Assembly (NCBI GenBank): GCA_902806015.1 | Contig: CADCUZ010000115.1 | Span: 1-7,547, forward strand | Direction: 5' to 3' | Source: an uncultured Rubrobacteraceae bacterium | GTDB taxonomy: Bacteria > Actinomycetota > Rubrobacteria > Rubrobacterales > Rubrobacteraceae | DNA length: 7,547 nucleotides | Shown here: in pieces, positions 1 to 6,571 of the stretch | How the letters are laid out: every line of letters starts with the position of its first letter | Position numbering within the stretch: the stretch's first letter is position 1 | Made by a program: the position numbers and the translations under genes | The notes under the pieces: generated by a model | Databases searched by the model: none | What the model was told of the DNA's origin: nothing | The model's input: the letters and a program-made list of their open reading frames with translations, nothing else

Positions 1-256
1 CGAATGGCCCCGCTGACAAATTGGCCACTAGCTCCGGTGCGAAACCTCGCGCTCCGCGCCCATGTTTTGCGCCCCCTTCAAAATGAAGCGTAAAAAGCCC
101 GCGCGCGTGCGTGCGCGTATCGCCCTCCAAAAAATGAAAAATATGGGGAGAAAACGCCCCCTAGCGATCCAGATAATGCCAACAATGAATGGGGCCCTAA
201 ATCCTCATGACCTCCTCCTTGCCCCGTGCCAGCCATGCTTCCCCGGCCAGTAAGAA
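1..256. other. Gene-poor, lower-G+C left end
   Basis: No reading frame here looks like a real protein. The candidate frames are short, biased towards odd residues, and lack a ribosome binding site. Between about 78 and 205 the DNA has several A runs (for example 92-96 and 129-134), unlike the G/C-rich coding DNA elsewhere in the window. It holds an alternating pyrimidine-purine tract at 100-120. Within that tract, bases 102-106 can pair with 113-117, and on the minus strand this weak hairpin is followed by five T's (complement of 92-96), so it could be a poor minus-strand terminator. I see no tRNA or rRNA. Confidence 0.5.
100..120. repeat. Alternating pyrimidine-purine (CG-rich) tract
   Basis: Bases 100 to 120 alternate strictly pyrimidine-purine (mostly CG steps with three TG/TA steps) without a break for 21 positions. 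Such tracts are prone to adopt the left-handed Z form under negative supercoiling. Here it sits in otherwise A-rich noncoding DNA. Whether it does anything is unknown. Confidence 0.45.
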
Positions 257-283
257 GCCCCCCAGCTTCGCTAGCCGGGGGGC
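257..283 (-). terminator. Intrinsic terminator for the small minus-strand gene
   Basis: Arms 257-267 and 273-283 form an 11-pair stem around a 5-base loop. The only non-Watson-Crick position (264/276) becomes a G-U wobble when the minus strand is transcribed, so the hairpin is better in that direction. On the minus strand it is followed by a modest T-rich stretch reading TTCTTAC. It begins five bases after the stop codon at 289-291. There is no T tract on the plus-strand side. Position and polarity support transcription of the minus-strand frame upstream of it. Confidence 0.65.
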
Positions 284-288
284 GATAC

Positions 289-474
289 CTAGACGTCGAA
301 GCGTCGCGGCTGCACGTAACGCAACTGGCCATGCTGGTCCGTACTGAGCACCTTGAATCGGCCAGTCTCTTCTATGGCGGGCTCAAGGGCGTCGGGCTTC
401 CACAGTCGGGTGGGCTCGGCAACGCGGCCAGCAGGTGCCACTATCCCGACGGCCTGCATGGCCCTTACGCGCAT
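289..474 (-). CDS. Small unrecognised protein, about 61 residues
   Basis: I do not recognise this protein. Read from the ATG at 474 it is 61 residues. It is basic and mixed in composition, with no membrane segment, signal peptide or cysteine motif, and it ends in ...RYVQPRRFDV. Most of its codons end in G or C, as in the neighbouring genes, and an intrinsic terminator (257-283) follows the stop after five bases; these two points are the case for it being real. The start is uncertain. The frame stays open back to a TTG at 645 (118 residues), and no good ribosome binding site precedes the ATG (a GAAGG lies only one base away). A TATACT at 570-565 on the minus strand could be a -10 box, but no matching -35 is clear. 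It would be transcribed divergently from sucC. It could also be a remnant of a longer gene. Confidence 0.4.
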   Translation of the reverse strand: MRVRAMQAVGIVAPAGRVAEPTRLWKPDALEPAIEETGRFKVLSTDQHGQLRYVQPRRFDV

Positions 475-638
475 GCCTTCGGGCAGCTTGGCGCCGGAGA
501 GGGTTCCTATCCCCCGGCCGGCACGGTGGCGATGCTGATCGCGGTTCCGAGGCCAAGAAACGACAGTATACAGGGTCTGCGTCGACCCGGTGCGCCGCCC
601 AGCCTGGCAGGCACTCGGCACGTCCCAGAGATCGCTCG

Positions 639-677
639 CGGACAAAACGGGGACGGGCTCTCTGTATAATCCGCTCT
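639..677 (+). promoter_or_regulatory. Probable sigma-70-type promoter of sucCD
   Basis: A perfect TATAAT stands at 665-670. The best -35-like hexamer, CGGACA at 639-644, keeps the GACA half but with a long 20-base spacer; at the normal 17-base spacing the hexamer is ACAAAA, a poor match. A start of transcription near 676-678 would give a leader of about 30 bases before the sucC TTG. The -10 match is the solid part; the -35 is doubtful, so an activator may help. Confidence 0.6.
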
Positions 678-680
678 GTC

Positions 681-704
681 ATGGCGGGTTTCGCGGGAGT
701 CTGA
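681..704 (+). CDS. Possible 7-codon leader ORF before sucC
   Basis: An ATG at 681, a few bases after the expected transcription start, opens a frame of seven codons (MAGFAGV) ending in TGA at 702-704. It runs across the sucC ribosome binding site (GGGAG, 695-699) and stops four bases before the sucC TTG. If translated, probably leaderless, it would place ribosomes over the sucC initiation region. It may be chance: the frame is very short and the residues carry no attenuation-like codon run. Confidence 0.15.
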   Translation: MAGFAGV

Positions 705-707
705 GTT

Positions 708-1859
708 TTGGATCTCTACGAGTATCAGGGCAAAGAACTGTTGAGGAGTTACGGCTTGGAGACGCTTCCTGGCATCGTGGCCGGAACGCCGGAGGAGGCG
801 GCGCGGGCGGCGGAGACGCTCGGCGGAACGGTCGCCGTCAAGGCGCAGGTTCTTATCGGGGGAAGGGGCAAGGCCGGCGGGATCAAGGTGGTTCAGGGCG
901 CCCGGGAGGCCGGGGAGGCCGCGAGTAAGATCCTCGGGATGGACATTAGGGGGCACACGGTCCGGCGGGTCTACGTCGAGGGTGGGGCCGAGATCGAGAA
1001 GGAGTTCTACCTCTCCATCACGGTGGACCGGGCGGCGAAGAAGCCCCTGATCCTGTTCTCGACCGAGGGCGGCGTGGACATCGAGGAGGTCGCCAAGACC
1101 AAGCCGGAGGCCATCGTGCGGATACACGTCGACCCCTTGCTCGGACTCCTGCCCTACCAGGTGCGCGAGATCCTGTTCGCCGCCGAGTTGAGCGGCGACG
1201 CCGCGAAGGGCGTGGGGAGAACCTTGACGAACCTCTACGAGGCCTTCAAAGGGTTGGACGCGAGCCTCGTGGAGATCAACCCGCTCGTGCTGACGAAGGA
1301 CGGGCGGGTCCTGACGCTGGACTCGAAGGTGACGGTGGACAACTCGAGCCTGTACCGCCACCAAGACATCGCAGAGCTGCACGATGTCGAGGCGGCCGAC
1401 CCGCAGGAGCAGCGGGCGCAGGAGGTGGGTCTCCAGTACGTGAAGCTCGACGGCAACGTGGGAATCTTGGGTAACGGGGCCGGTCTCGTGATGAGCACAC
1501 TCGACGTGGTGGCCCAGGCTGGCGGCGAACCGGCCAACTTCTGCGACGTCGGCGGCGGGGCCGACGCGGAGAAGATCTCGATGGCGCTCGACATCGTGAC
1601 GTCCAACGAGCAGGTAGAGAGCGTCCTGTTCAACATCTTCGGCGGGATCACGCGCGGCGACGAGGTGGCTCGCGGCCTGCTCTCCGCCATCGAGGGGACG
1701 GGGATCGGGCTGCCCATCGTGGTCCGCCTGGATGGGACGAACGCAGAGGAGGGGCGCCGCATCCTGGCGGAAAACACGCCGGAAAACGTACACACCGAAG
1801 AGACGATGCTCGATGCGGCCCGCCGCGCCGTGGAGCTCGCGCGCGACGGAGGGCGGTAA
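708..1859 (+). CDS. sucC: Succinyl-CoA synthetase (ADP-forming), beta subunit
   Basis: This is the beta subunit of succinate-CoA ligase, which with SucD interconverts succinyl-CoA and succinate while making or using ATP (or GTP) in the cytoplasmic TCA cycle. The 383 residues match the usual family length of about 385-390. The N-terminal ATP-grasp fold opens with the typical DLYEYQGKELL and carries the nucleotide-loop motif GGRGKAGG at 51-58. STEGGVDIEEVA follows, then the metal-site motif EINPLV at 189-194. The C-terminal CoA-ligase domain shows GGEPANFCDVGGGA at 272-285 and FNIFGGITRGD at 308-318, the part that meets the alpha subunit. The start is TTG, chosen because GGGAG at 695-699 lies eight bases upstream and homology begins at residue 2. 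The nucleotide preference (ADP or GDP) cannot be read with confidence. sucD follows after three bases, so the two are surely co-transcribed. Confidence 0.97.
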   Translation: MDLYEYQGKELLRSYGLETLPGIVAGTPEEAARAAETLGGTVAVKAQVLIGGRGKAGGIKVVQGAREAGEAASKILGMDIRGHTVRRVYVEGGAEIEKEFYLSITVDRAAKKPLILFSTEGGVDIEEVAKTKPEAIVRIHVDPLLGLLPYQVREILFAAELSGDAAKGVGRTLTNLYEAFKGLDASLVEINPLVLTKDGRVLTLDSKVTVDNSSLYRHQDIAELHDVEAADPQEQRAQEVGLQYVKLDGNVGILGNGAGLVMSTLDVVAQAGGEPANFCDVGGGADAEKISMALDIVTSNEQVESVLFNIFGGITRGDEVARGLLSAIEGTGIGLPIVVRLDGTNAEEGRRILAENTPENVHTEETMLDAARRAVELARDGGR

Positions 1860-1862
1860 AGC

Positions 1863-2735
1863 ATGGCGATACTGGTAGACGACGGCACCCGCCTGGTGGT
1901 ACAGGGCATCACGGGGCGCGAGGGCGCCTTCCACACTGGCAGGATGCTCGAGAGCGGCACGAACGTGGTGGCGGGCGTCACGCCTGGCAAGGGCGGCCAG
2001 GAACACGACGGGGTGCCCATCTACAACACCGTGCGGGAGGCGGCCGAGGAGGCCGGCGCGAACGCCAGCGTAATCTTCGTGCCGCCGCCGTTCGCCGCGG
2101 ACGCCGTTTTCGAGTCTTTGGATGCCGGCATGGGCACGATCTGCTGCATCACGGAGGGCATCCCCGTACACGACATGATGCGGGTGGCGGACTACATCGG
2201 GACGAAGGAAGCGACGCTCATCGGACCGAACTGTCCCGGCGTGCTCTCGCCGGGCAAGGCGAACGTCTCGATCATGCCGCGCGACATCTTCTCCCCCGGC
2301 AAGGTCGGGGTGGTGAGCCGCAGCGGTACGCTCACGTACCAGATCGTCAACGAGCTCACCCAGAGGGGCATCGGTCAGAGCACGGCCGTCGGCATCGGGG
2401 GCGACCCGATCATCGGCACGAACTTTATCGAGATCCTGGGCAAGTTCGAGGAGGATCCCGAGACCGACTGCGTCGTGATGATCGGGGAGATCGGGGGCAA
2501 CGCCGAGCAGCTCGCCGCGGAGTACGTCCGGGGACAAATGCAAACCCCCGTCGTCGCCTACATAGCGGGCTTTACGGCGCCGGAGGGCAAGACCATGGGC
2601 CACGCTGGCGCGATCGTCTCCGGCGGCGAGAGCACGGCGCAGGCCAAGAGCGAGGCCCTGCGGGGCGCCGGCATCCGGGCGGCGACGAACCCTTCCGAGG
2701 TCGCGGAGCTTGTGGCAGAGGCGCTCGGCGGTTAG
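1863..2735 (+). CDS. sucD: Succinyl-CoA synthetase, alpha subunit
   Basis: This is the catalytic alpha subunit of succinate-CoA ligase. It binds CoA and carries the phosphohistidine that passes phosphate between succinyl-phosphate and the nucleotide on SucC. The 290 residues are the normal size. The N-terminal CoA-binding Rossmann domain contains [16 protein letters not shown] and GVTPGKGG. The ligase domain shows [35 protein letters not shown] and GEIGGNAE. The active-site histidine is His247 in the motif [10 protein letters not shown], followed by the usual run toward the C-terminus. The start is ATG with GGAGGG (1848-1853) nine bases upstream, inside the end of sucC. The gap after sucC is three bases, so a translationally coupled sucCD pair is likely. 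All key residues are present and nothing is odd. No intrinsic terminator with a T tract follows the stop. Confidence 0.98.
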   Translation: MAILVDDGTRLVVQGITGREGAFHTGRMLESGTNVVAGVTPGKGGQEHDGVPIYNTVREAAEEAGANASVIFVPPPFAADAVFESLDAGMGTICCITEGIPVHDMMRVADYIGTKEATLIGPNCPGVLSPGKANVSIMPRDIFSPGKVGVVSRSGTLTYQIVNELTQRGIGQSTAVGIGGDPIIGTNFIEILGKFEEDPETDCVVMIGEIGGNAEQLAAEYVRGQMQTPVVAYIAGFTAPEGKTMGHAGAIVSGGESTAQAKSEALRGAGIRAATNPSEVAELVAEALGG

Positions 2736-2871
2736 GGGTCCTCGATAAGATCCGGCGGATCGAGCTGCAAGCCCGGCAGCCGACGGAAGCGCCGTCGGGG
2801 AAGCGGTGCGCGGTCTTGAGGAGGGCGGAGCCCGAAGCTTTGCCCCGGCCCGCGATCCACGTCGGTGACCG
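2736..2871 (+). other. Stem-rich gap between sucD and the potassium genes
   Basis: These 136 bases separate two gene groups on the same strand. They can form CTCGAT (2741-2746) with ATCGAG (2759-2764), a perfect seven-pair stem of 2780-2786 with 2792-2798 around a five-base loop, and a short GGGC/GCCC stem at 2823-2833. No T tract follows any of these, so I do not call an intrinsic terminator. I see no clear -10/-35 pair either. Potassium-uptake genes are often preceded by a cyclic-di-AMP (ydaO-type) riboswitch, but I could not match its conserved segments here. The gap may hold a promoter or structured leader for the following gene, or only read-through sequence. Confidence 0.4.
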
Positions 2872-3552
2872 ATGAGCCGCCAGTTCGCGGTCGTCGGTCT
2901 CGGGCGGCTCGGCATCTCCATGGTCGTCACCTTGAACTCTTTGGGCCACGACGTCCTGGCCATAGACACGAAGGAAGAACTCATCCAAAACCTCGCGGAC
3001 GATCTGCCCAACGTCCACCTAGTCGCGGCCGACGCGACCGACGAGGACGTCCTGCGGGGTCTGAACGTGCAGGAGTTCGACGCGGCGGCGGTCGTGATCG
3101 GGGAGAACCACGTCGAGGCAGGCATCCTGGCAACTGCCAACCTCAAGGAGCTCGGGGTTTCGACGATCGTGGCGCGGGCGACGAGCAAGCTGCACGCTAG
3201 GGTGCTCGAGAGGGTCGGCGCCGACCGGATCATACAGCCGGAGCGGGAGATGGGGGAACAGGTGGCCCGGGTCCTGGCCTCTCCGGCCTTGCTAGACTAC
3301 GTAGACCTCGGGGAGAATGAGGCCCTGATCGAGGCGCGCGTCCCCGAAGAGTGGACTGGCAAGTCCCTGGCGGAGCTGGCGCTCTCGCGCAACCTGGGCC
3401 TGACGGTCGTGGCGCTCAAGCCCCAGAATGGCGCGGGTAAGCTGCCGCGCGGCGACACGGTTCTGCAGGAGGGCGACGTCATCGTGGTCGGGGGAACGAA
3501 GAAGCGGCTGGACGCGTCGCCGCTCGCCGGTCCATCGGCCGGTAGGAGGTAG
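2872..3552 (+). CDS. ktrA: KtrA-like potassium channel gating protein (single RCK unit)
   Basis: This is a cytoplasmic regulator of a Ktr/Trk-type potassium uptake channel. Proteins of this family form a ring under the channel and open it in response to nucleotide. The 226 residues match KtrA (about 220) and hold one RCK_N plus one RCK_C domain. RCK_N has the Rossmann motif GLGRLG at 9-14 and an acidic residue at the end of the second strand (Asp32), expected for NAD(H)/adenine nucleotide binding. GADRIIQPE at 116-124 is a KtrA hallmark at the domain junction. RCK_C (about 137-215) is the domain that binds cyclic-di-AMP in known KtrA proteins; binding here is inference. The ATG at 2872 is supported by homology from residue 3. 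Its ribosome site is weak (GGTGA at 2864-2868). trkA follows after six bases and a ruined channel gene after that, so its partner channel must lie elsewhere, if one exists. Confidence 0.9.
   Translation: MSRQFAVVGLGRLGISMVVTLNSLGHDVLAIDTKEELIQNLADDLPNVHLVAADATDEDVLRGLNVQEFDAAAVVIGENHVEAGILATANLKELGVSTIVARATSKLHARVLERVGADRIIQPEREMGEQVARVLASPALLDYVDLGENEALIEARVPEEWTGKSLAELALSRNLGLTVVALKPQNGAGKLPRGDTVLQEGDVIVVGGTKKRLDASPLAGPSAGRR
3544..3550 (+). promoter_or_regulatory. Strong ribosome binding site deciding the GTG start of trkA
   Basis: AGGAGGT at 3544-3550, an almost full match to the anti-SD sequence, lies eight bases before the GTG at 3559. It overlaps the last codons and stop (3550-3552) of the upstream ktrA-like gene, which ties translation of the two genes together. 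Confidence 0.85.
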
Positions 3553-3558
3553 CAAGCC

Positions 3559-4893
3559 GTGCGCACGGTCATCATCGGGGCCGGGGAGGTCGGGTTCAAC
3601 ACGGCCCGGATGCTCTCCCAGGAGGGCCAGGACGTGGTCCTCATCGAGAGCAACGAGGCCCTCGTCGAGCGGGCGACTGAGCAGCTCGACGCCCTGGTTG
3701 TCCACGGCAACGGCGCGAGCCCACGGGTGCTGGCGGAGGCCGGTGTAAAGAGGTCGGACCTGCTGATCGCCGCCAGCAGCTCGGACGAGGTGAACATCAT
3801 CGCCTGCCTGGCGGCCAAGGCCCAGGGCGTGTCGCGCACGGTCGCCCGCATCCACAACCCCGACTACTACGACACAGTTGACCCTTTCGCGAGGGACATG
3901 CTGGGCATAGACTTCGTCATCCACACCGAGCAGATGGCGGCGCGGGAGATCAAGGCCGCCCTACTGGTGCCAGGCGCGATAAACGTGGACACCTTCGCCG
4001 ACGACAGAATAGAGGTCGCCGAGGTGGTCCTGGCGGAGGGTTCCCCCGCCCTGGGTCAGGCGCTAAAGGACGTCAAACTGCCTGAGCAAAGCCTGATAGT
4101 CGGGGTGGTCAGGCGCGGCGAAGCGCTCGTGCCGCGGGGCGACACGGTCCTGGAAGGCAGGGACCACGTCCTGCTCATCAGCGGGGGGCGAGACATCGCC
4201 AAGGTCGTGGGGACCGTCGCAACCAACACCGCGCCGGTGCGGGATGTGACGATCTACGGTGGCGGCCGGATCGGGCTCAAGCTCGCCCTCGCCCTCGAGG
4301 AGGTCGGCATGTCCGTGCGGGTCATAGAGCGGGACGAGCAACGGGCCCGCTACGTCGCCTCCCAGCTCAGGAAGGGCTTCGTGCTGCACGACGAAGGGAT
4401 CTCCCGGGACTTCCTCCTTCAGGAGCGGGTAGACCGCACGGACGCGTTCGTGGCCGTCACGGGAGACGACCGGGCGAACCTCCTTGCCGCCATGTACGCC
4501 CGCCAGCTCGGCGCCAGGAACACCATCGCGGGGGTTAGCCGCGGTGAATTCGCCCCGCTCGCCGACGCCCTCGGGGTAGACCTTACGATCTCGCCGCGCA
4601 CGCTCGCGGCGGAGGCGATCCTGCGCTTTGTTCGCAAGGGAGATGTCATCAACGTGGCCTTGCTGGAGAGCGGGGCCGAGATGATCGAGCTTCGCGTCCC
4701 GGAGGGGTGCAGGGTCGCCGGGAGGCCGCTCTCGGAGGTGGGGTTCCCGCGTGGCGCCATTGTCGGCGCGCTCCTGCGCGACGACGCCGTCGTTATCCCC
4801 TCCGGACGCGAGACGCTCCGGCCCGGGGACGACGCTGTCGTCTTCACCGTCGAGAGCGCCGTGGACGACGTCGAGCGCCTCTTTGCACCCTAG
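3559..4893 (+). CDS. trkA: TrkA, two-unit potassium uptake regulator
   Basis: This is the peripheral NAD-binding protein that gates the TrkH channel. Its 444 residues compare with about 458 in E. coli TrkA, and it has the full double layout RCK_N-RCK_C-RCK_N-RCK_C. The first unit opens with GAGEVG at 7-12 and an acidic strand-2 end (Glu30), followed by HGNGASPRVLAEAG, SSDEVNIIAC and ARIHNPDYYD, all typical. The second unit has GGGRIG at 234-239, Glu257, then AVTGDDRANLLAAMYA. The C-terminus DDVERLF matches the family end. GTG is the start, fixed by AGGAGGT eight bases upstream and by homology from residue 2. It lies six bases after the ktrA-like gene and two bases before the start of the broken trkH, so all three once formed one operon. 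The frame is undamaged and codon use is like that of its neighbours, so it seems still under selection. Confidence 0.95.
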   Translation: MRTVIIGAGEVGFNTARMLSQEGQDVVLIESNEALVERATEQLDALVVHGNGASPRVLAEAGVKRSDLLIAASSSDEVNIIACLAAKAQGVSRTVARIHNPDYYDTVDPFARDMLGIDFVIHTEQMAAREIKAALLVPGAINVDTFADDRIEVAEVVLAEGSPALGQALKDVKLPEQSLIVGVVRRGEALVPRGDTVLEGRDHVLLISGGRDIAKVVGTVATNTAPVRDVTIYGGGRIGLKLALALEEVGMSVRVIERDEQRARYVASQLRKGFVLHDEGISRDFLLQERVDRTDAFVAVTGDDRANLLAAMYARQLGARNTIAGVSRGEFAPLADALGVDLTISPRTLAAEAILRFVRKGDVINVALLESGAEMIELRVPEGCRVAGRPLSEVGFPRGAIVGALLRDDAVVIPSGRETLRPGDDAVVFTVESAVDDVERLFAP

Positions 4894-4894
4894 G

Positions 4895-5584
4895 GTGATC
4901 TCGAACGCCCGGGGGACGGCCGTGGTTGCCAGCGGGAGGACGATGCTGGTGCCCGCCTTCTCGCTCTCCACGGGAGACGCCAACGCCCTGACCTTCGCCA
5001 TCCCGAGCTCGCCGCGCTGCTCCTCGACGCGGCCGCGTTCCTCGCCACCCGGGGCGAAGCCCGTAGTTGTCGGGCAGGGAGGTTGTCGTGGTCGTCGTCT
5101 TGGGGTGGGGTGGGCGTCGCGAGCGTGGGCTCCGCGCTTCTTGTCCTCACTGGCCTGATGGGGCCGGCGGACTCGTTCTCGAGTCCATGGCCGGCTTCAC
5201 GACCACCGGTGCCTCGTCGGTCCGGTACCGGAGGAGGTCGCGCCGTCGCTGCTGTTCTGGCGCAGCCTGGACCAGTGGCGGGCGGGTTAGGCATCTTGCT
5301 CATCTTCGTGGCCGTCGCCCCGCTGGTTGGCTTTGGGGCGGCACAGCTCTACTCGGCCGAAGTCGCGAGCCCGTTGGTCAAGTGGCTTTCCCCCGCGTTC
5401 AGGACACGGCCAAGATCCTGGTCTACGTCTACGGCGCCCTGACGCTCGGCGGTGTCGTTGCCCCGTCGCTGGCCGGGATGGGGCCCTTCGACGCGGTGAA
5501 CCACGCCCCGCCAGTATGCTCTTGGGGCGGCTGGAGATTTTCACCGCCCTGGCCCTCCTCTCCTCAGCCTTTTGGCGCAGGTGA
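4895..5584 (+). pseudogene. trkH: Broken TrkH/KtrB potassium channel subunit
   Basis: These are the remains of the membrane channel that TrkA would gate. The likely start is the GTG at 4895, one base after the trkA stop. Pieces in order: MLVPAFSLSTGDANALTFAIP (split here as MLVPAFSL, then STGDANALTFAIP; 4895 frame); ELAALLLDAAAFLATRG from 5005, next frame; REVVVVVVLGW from about 5076; GVGVASVGSALLVLTGLMG; ESMAGFTTTGAS, the first selectivity-filter loop; LLFWRSLDQW; GGLGILLIFVAVAPLVG; DTAKILVYVYGALTLGG, ending at FDAVNHA near 5508. It then jumps straight to MLLGRLEIF and AFWRR with TGA at 5582-5584, the usual C-terminus. Frame changes fall near 5005, 5064, 5105, 5170, 5220, 5279 and 5393. Intact homologues have about 450-480 residues, so roughly 200 codons, including the later filter loops, are gone. 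No functional channel can be made. Confidence 0.9.
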
Positions 5585-5650
5585 CTTACACGAAGGGTTG
5601 TCAGCCGACCCACAAGGCCGGGATCCAGTGGCCGAAGGCGCGTCCTCTCT
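5585..5650. other. Convergent gap between trkH remnant and arginase
   Basis: This 66-base stretch lies between the plus-strand channel remnant and the minus-strand arginase stop. Only a four-pair GGCC/GGCC hairpin is visible, without a T tract on either side, so I see no convincing terminator for either direction. Confidence 0.4.
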
Positions 5651-6571
5651 CTAGCGTGGCAGGTCTATGATGCGGCGTCCCATGAGGCTTTCGACGAGCT
5701 CGACGGCGAGGGCCGCAGTGCCGTTCCTGACGTCGAGGATGGGGTTGACCTCCACGACGTCCAGAGAGGTAACCACCTCGACCTCGTTTATCAGCTCCAT
5801 GACGAGGTGGGCCTCGCGGTAGGTCAGGCCGCCGCGCACCGGCGTCCCGACGCCCGGGGCGACCTCCGGGTCGAGCACGTCGAGGTCGAAGGAGAGGTGG
5901 ACCCGGTCCACGTGGGCGAGGTCCTTCATGGCCTGGCGAACAACCGTAGCCACACCGTAGGCGTCTATCTCTTTCATCGTGTACGCACGCATGCCGGCCT
6001 CGCGCAGCAGGTTGCGCTCTTCGAGGTCGACAGAGCGCAGCCCGATGAGGACGACGTCCTCCGTCCTGACGCTCGCACTGGGGCCACCGATCTCGACGAG
6101 GCCACTCGCCCCCCTGCCGGTCAGGGTGGCGAGGGGCATCCCGTGGATGTTCCCCGAAGGCGAGGTCTCCGGGAGGTTGAAGTCCGCGTGGGCGTCGAGC
6201 CAGATCACGCCGGTCCGGCCGCCGGAGGAGGCCGCGACCCCGGCGACGGTACCGATGGCGATGGAGTGGTCCCCCCCGAGGAAGATCGGGAACAGCCCCC
6301 CCGAGACGACCTCCGCGGCCCGCTCGGCAACCGCCTCGCAGACGCCGCGCACGGCCTCAAGGTGCCGGACGGGCTCGTCGCTCTCGACGAGTTCGGGAAG
6401 CGGTACCGCGGCGTTTCCGAGGTCGGTTACGGGGTGCCCTAGCTCTCCGATGGCCGCCTCCAGGCGGGCGTACCGGATGGCGCTCGGGCCCATGTCCACG
6501 CCGCGGCGGCTCTGCCCGAGGTCCATCGGTACCCCGAAGATTCCGACCGGCTGGCGGGGGTTACGGGGCAA
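5651..6571 (-). CDS. rocF: Arginase
   Basis: This cytoplasmic manganese enzyme hydrolyses L-arginine to L-ornithine and urea. At 306 residues it is close to Bacillus arginases (about 299). The N-terminus has GVPMDLGQSRRGVDMGPSA, the arginase rather than agmatinase version. Metal ligands are all visible: His102 in GGDHSIAIG, Asp126/His128/Asp130 in DAHADFN, and Asp229/Asp231 in SFDLDVLDP. SPSGNIHGMPLA at 137-148 supplies the contacts to the amino-acid end and the proton-shuttle His143. Glu274 lies in VEVNPILD. This set separates it from agmatinase and formimidoylglutamase. The start is TTG at 6571, chosen because GGAGGAG (complement of 6578-6584) lies six bases upstream and homology begins a few residues in; the next ATG (residue 16) would cut the first strand. 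The start overlaps the end of ggt by 11 bases, so translational coupling is likely. Confidence 0.95.
   Translation of the reverse strand: MPRNPRQPVGIFGVPMDLGQSRRGVDMGPSAIRYARLEAAIGELGHPVTDLGNAAVPLPELVESDEPVRHLEAVRGVCEAVAERAAEVVSGGLFPIFLGGDHSIAIGTVAGVAASSGGRTGVIWLDAHADFNLPETSPSGNIHGMPLATLTGRGASGLVEIGGPSASVRTEDVVLIGLRSVDLEERNLLREAGMRAYTMKEIDAYGVATVVRQAMKDLAHVDRVHLSFDLDVLDPEVAPGVGTPVRGGLTYREAHLVMELINEVEVVTSLDVVEVNPILDVRNGTAALAVELVESLMGRRIIDLPR

Noticed and set aside
62..253. 63-codon plus-strand frame at the left end
   Set aside because: No ribosome binding site, unusual composition, and it runs through the A-rich and alternating tracts; no sign of coding selection.
2741..2764. Intrinsic terminator after sucD
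   Set aside because: A stem can form, but no T run follows, and the sequence continues G+C-rich; not enough to call.
507..3233. Very long open frame on the minus strand (about 908 codons)
   Set aside because: It lies antisense to sucC, sucD and the start of the ktrA-like gene, all certain genes. Its translation is rich in Arg, Ala, Asp and His with no recognisable domain, the usual shadow of G+C-rich coding DNA.
4063..5001. Minus-strand open frame of about 312 codons opposite trkA
   Set aside because: It is antisense to the well-supported trkA and has no family motif or ribosome binding site; a shadow frame.
4895..5584. Programmed frameshifting as an explanation for the split trkH
   Set aside because: It would need about seven separate frame changes without shared slippery sites, and the core of the channel would still be missing because of the large deletion.
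5067..5654. A 195-codon plus-strand frame as a separate gene
   Set aside because: It is one of the frames of the broken trkH. Only parts of it (for example ESMAGFTTTGAS and DTAKILVYVYGALTLGG) match the channel, with nonsense in between.
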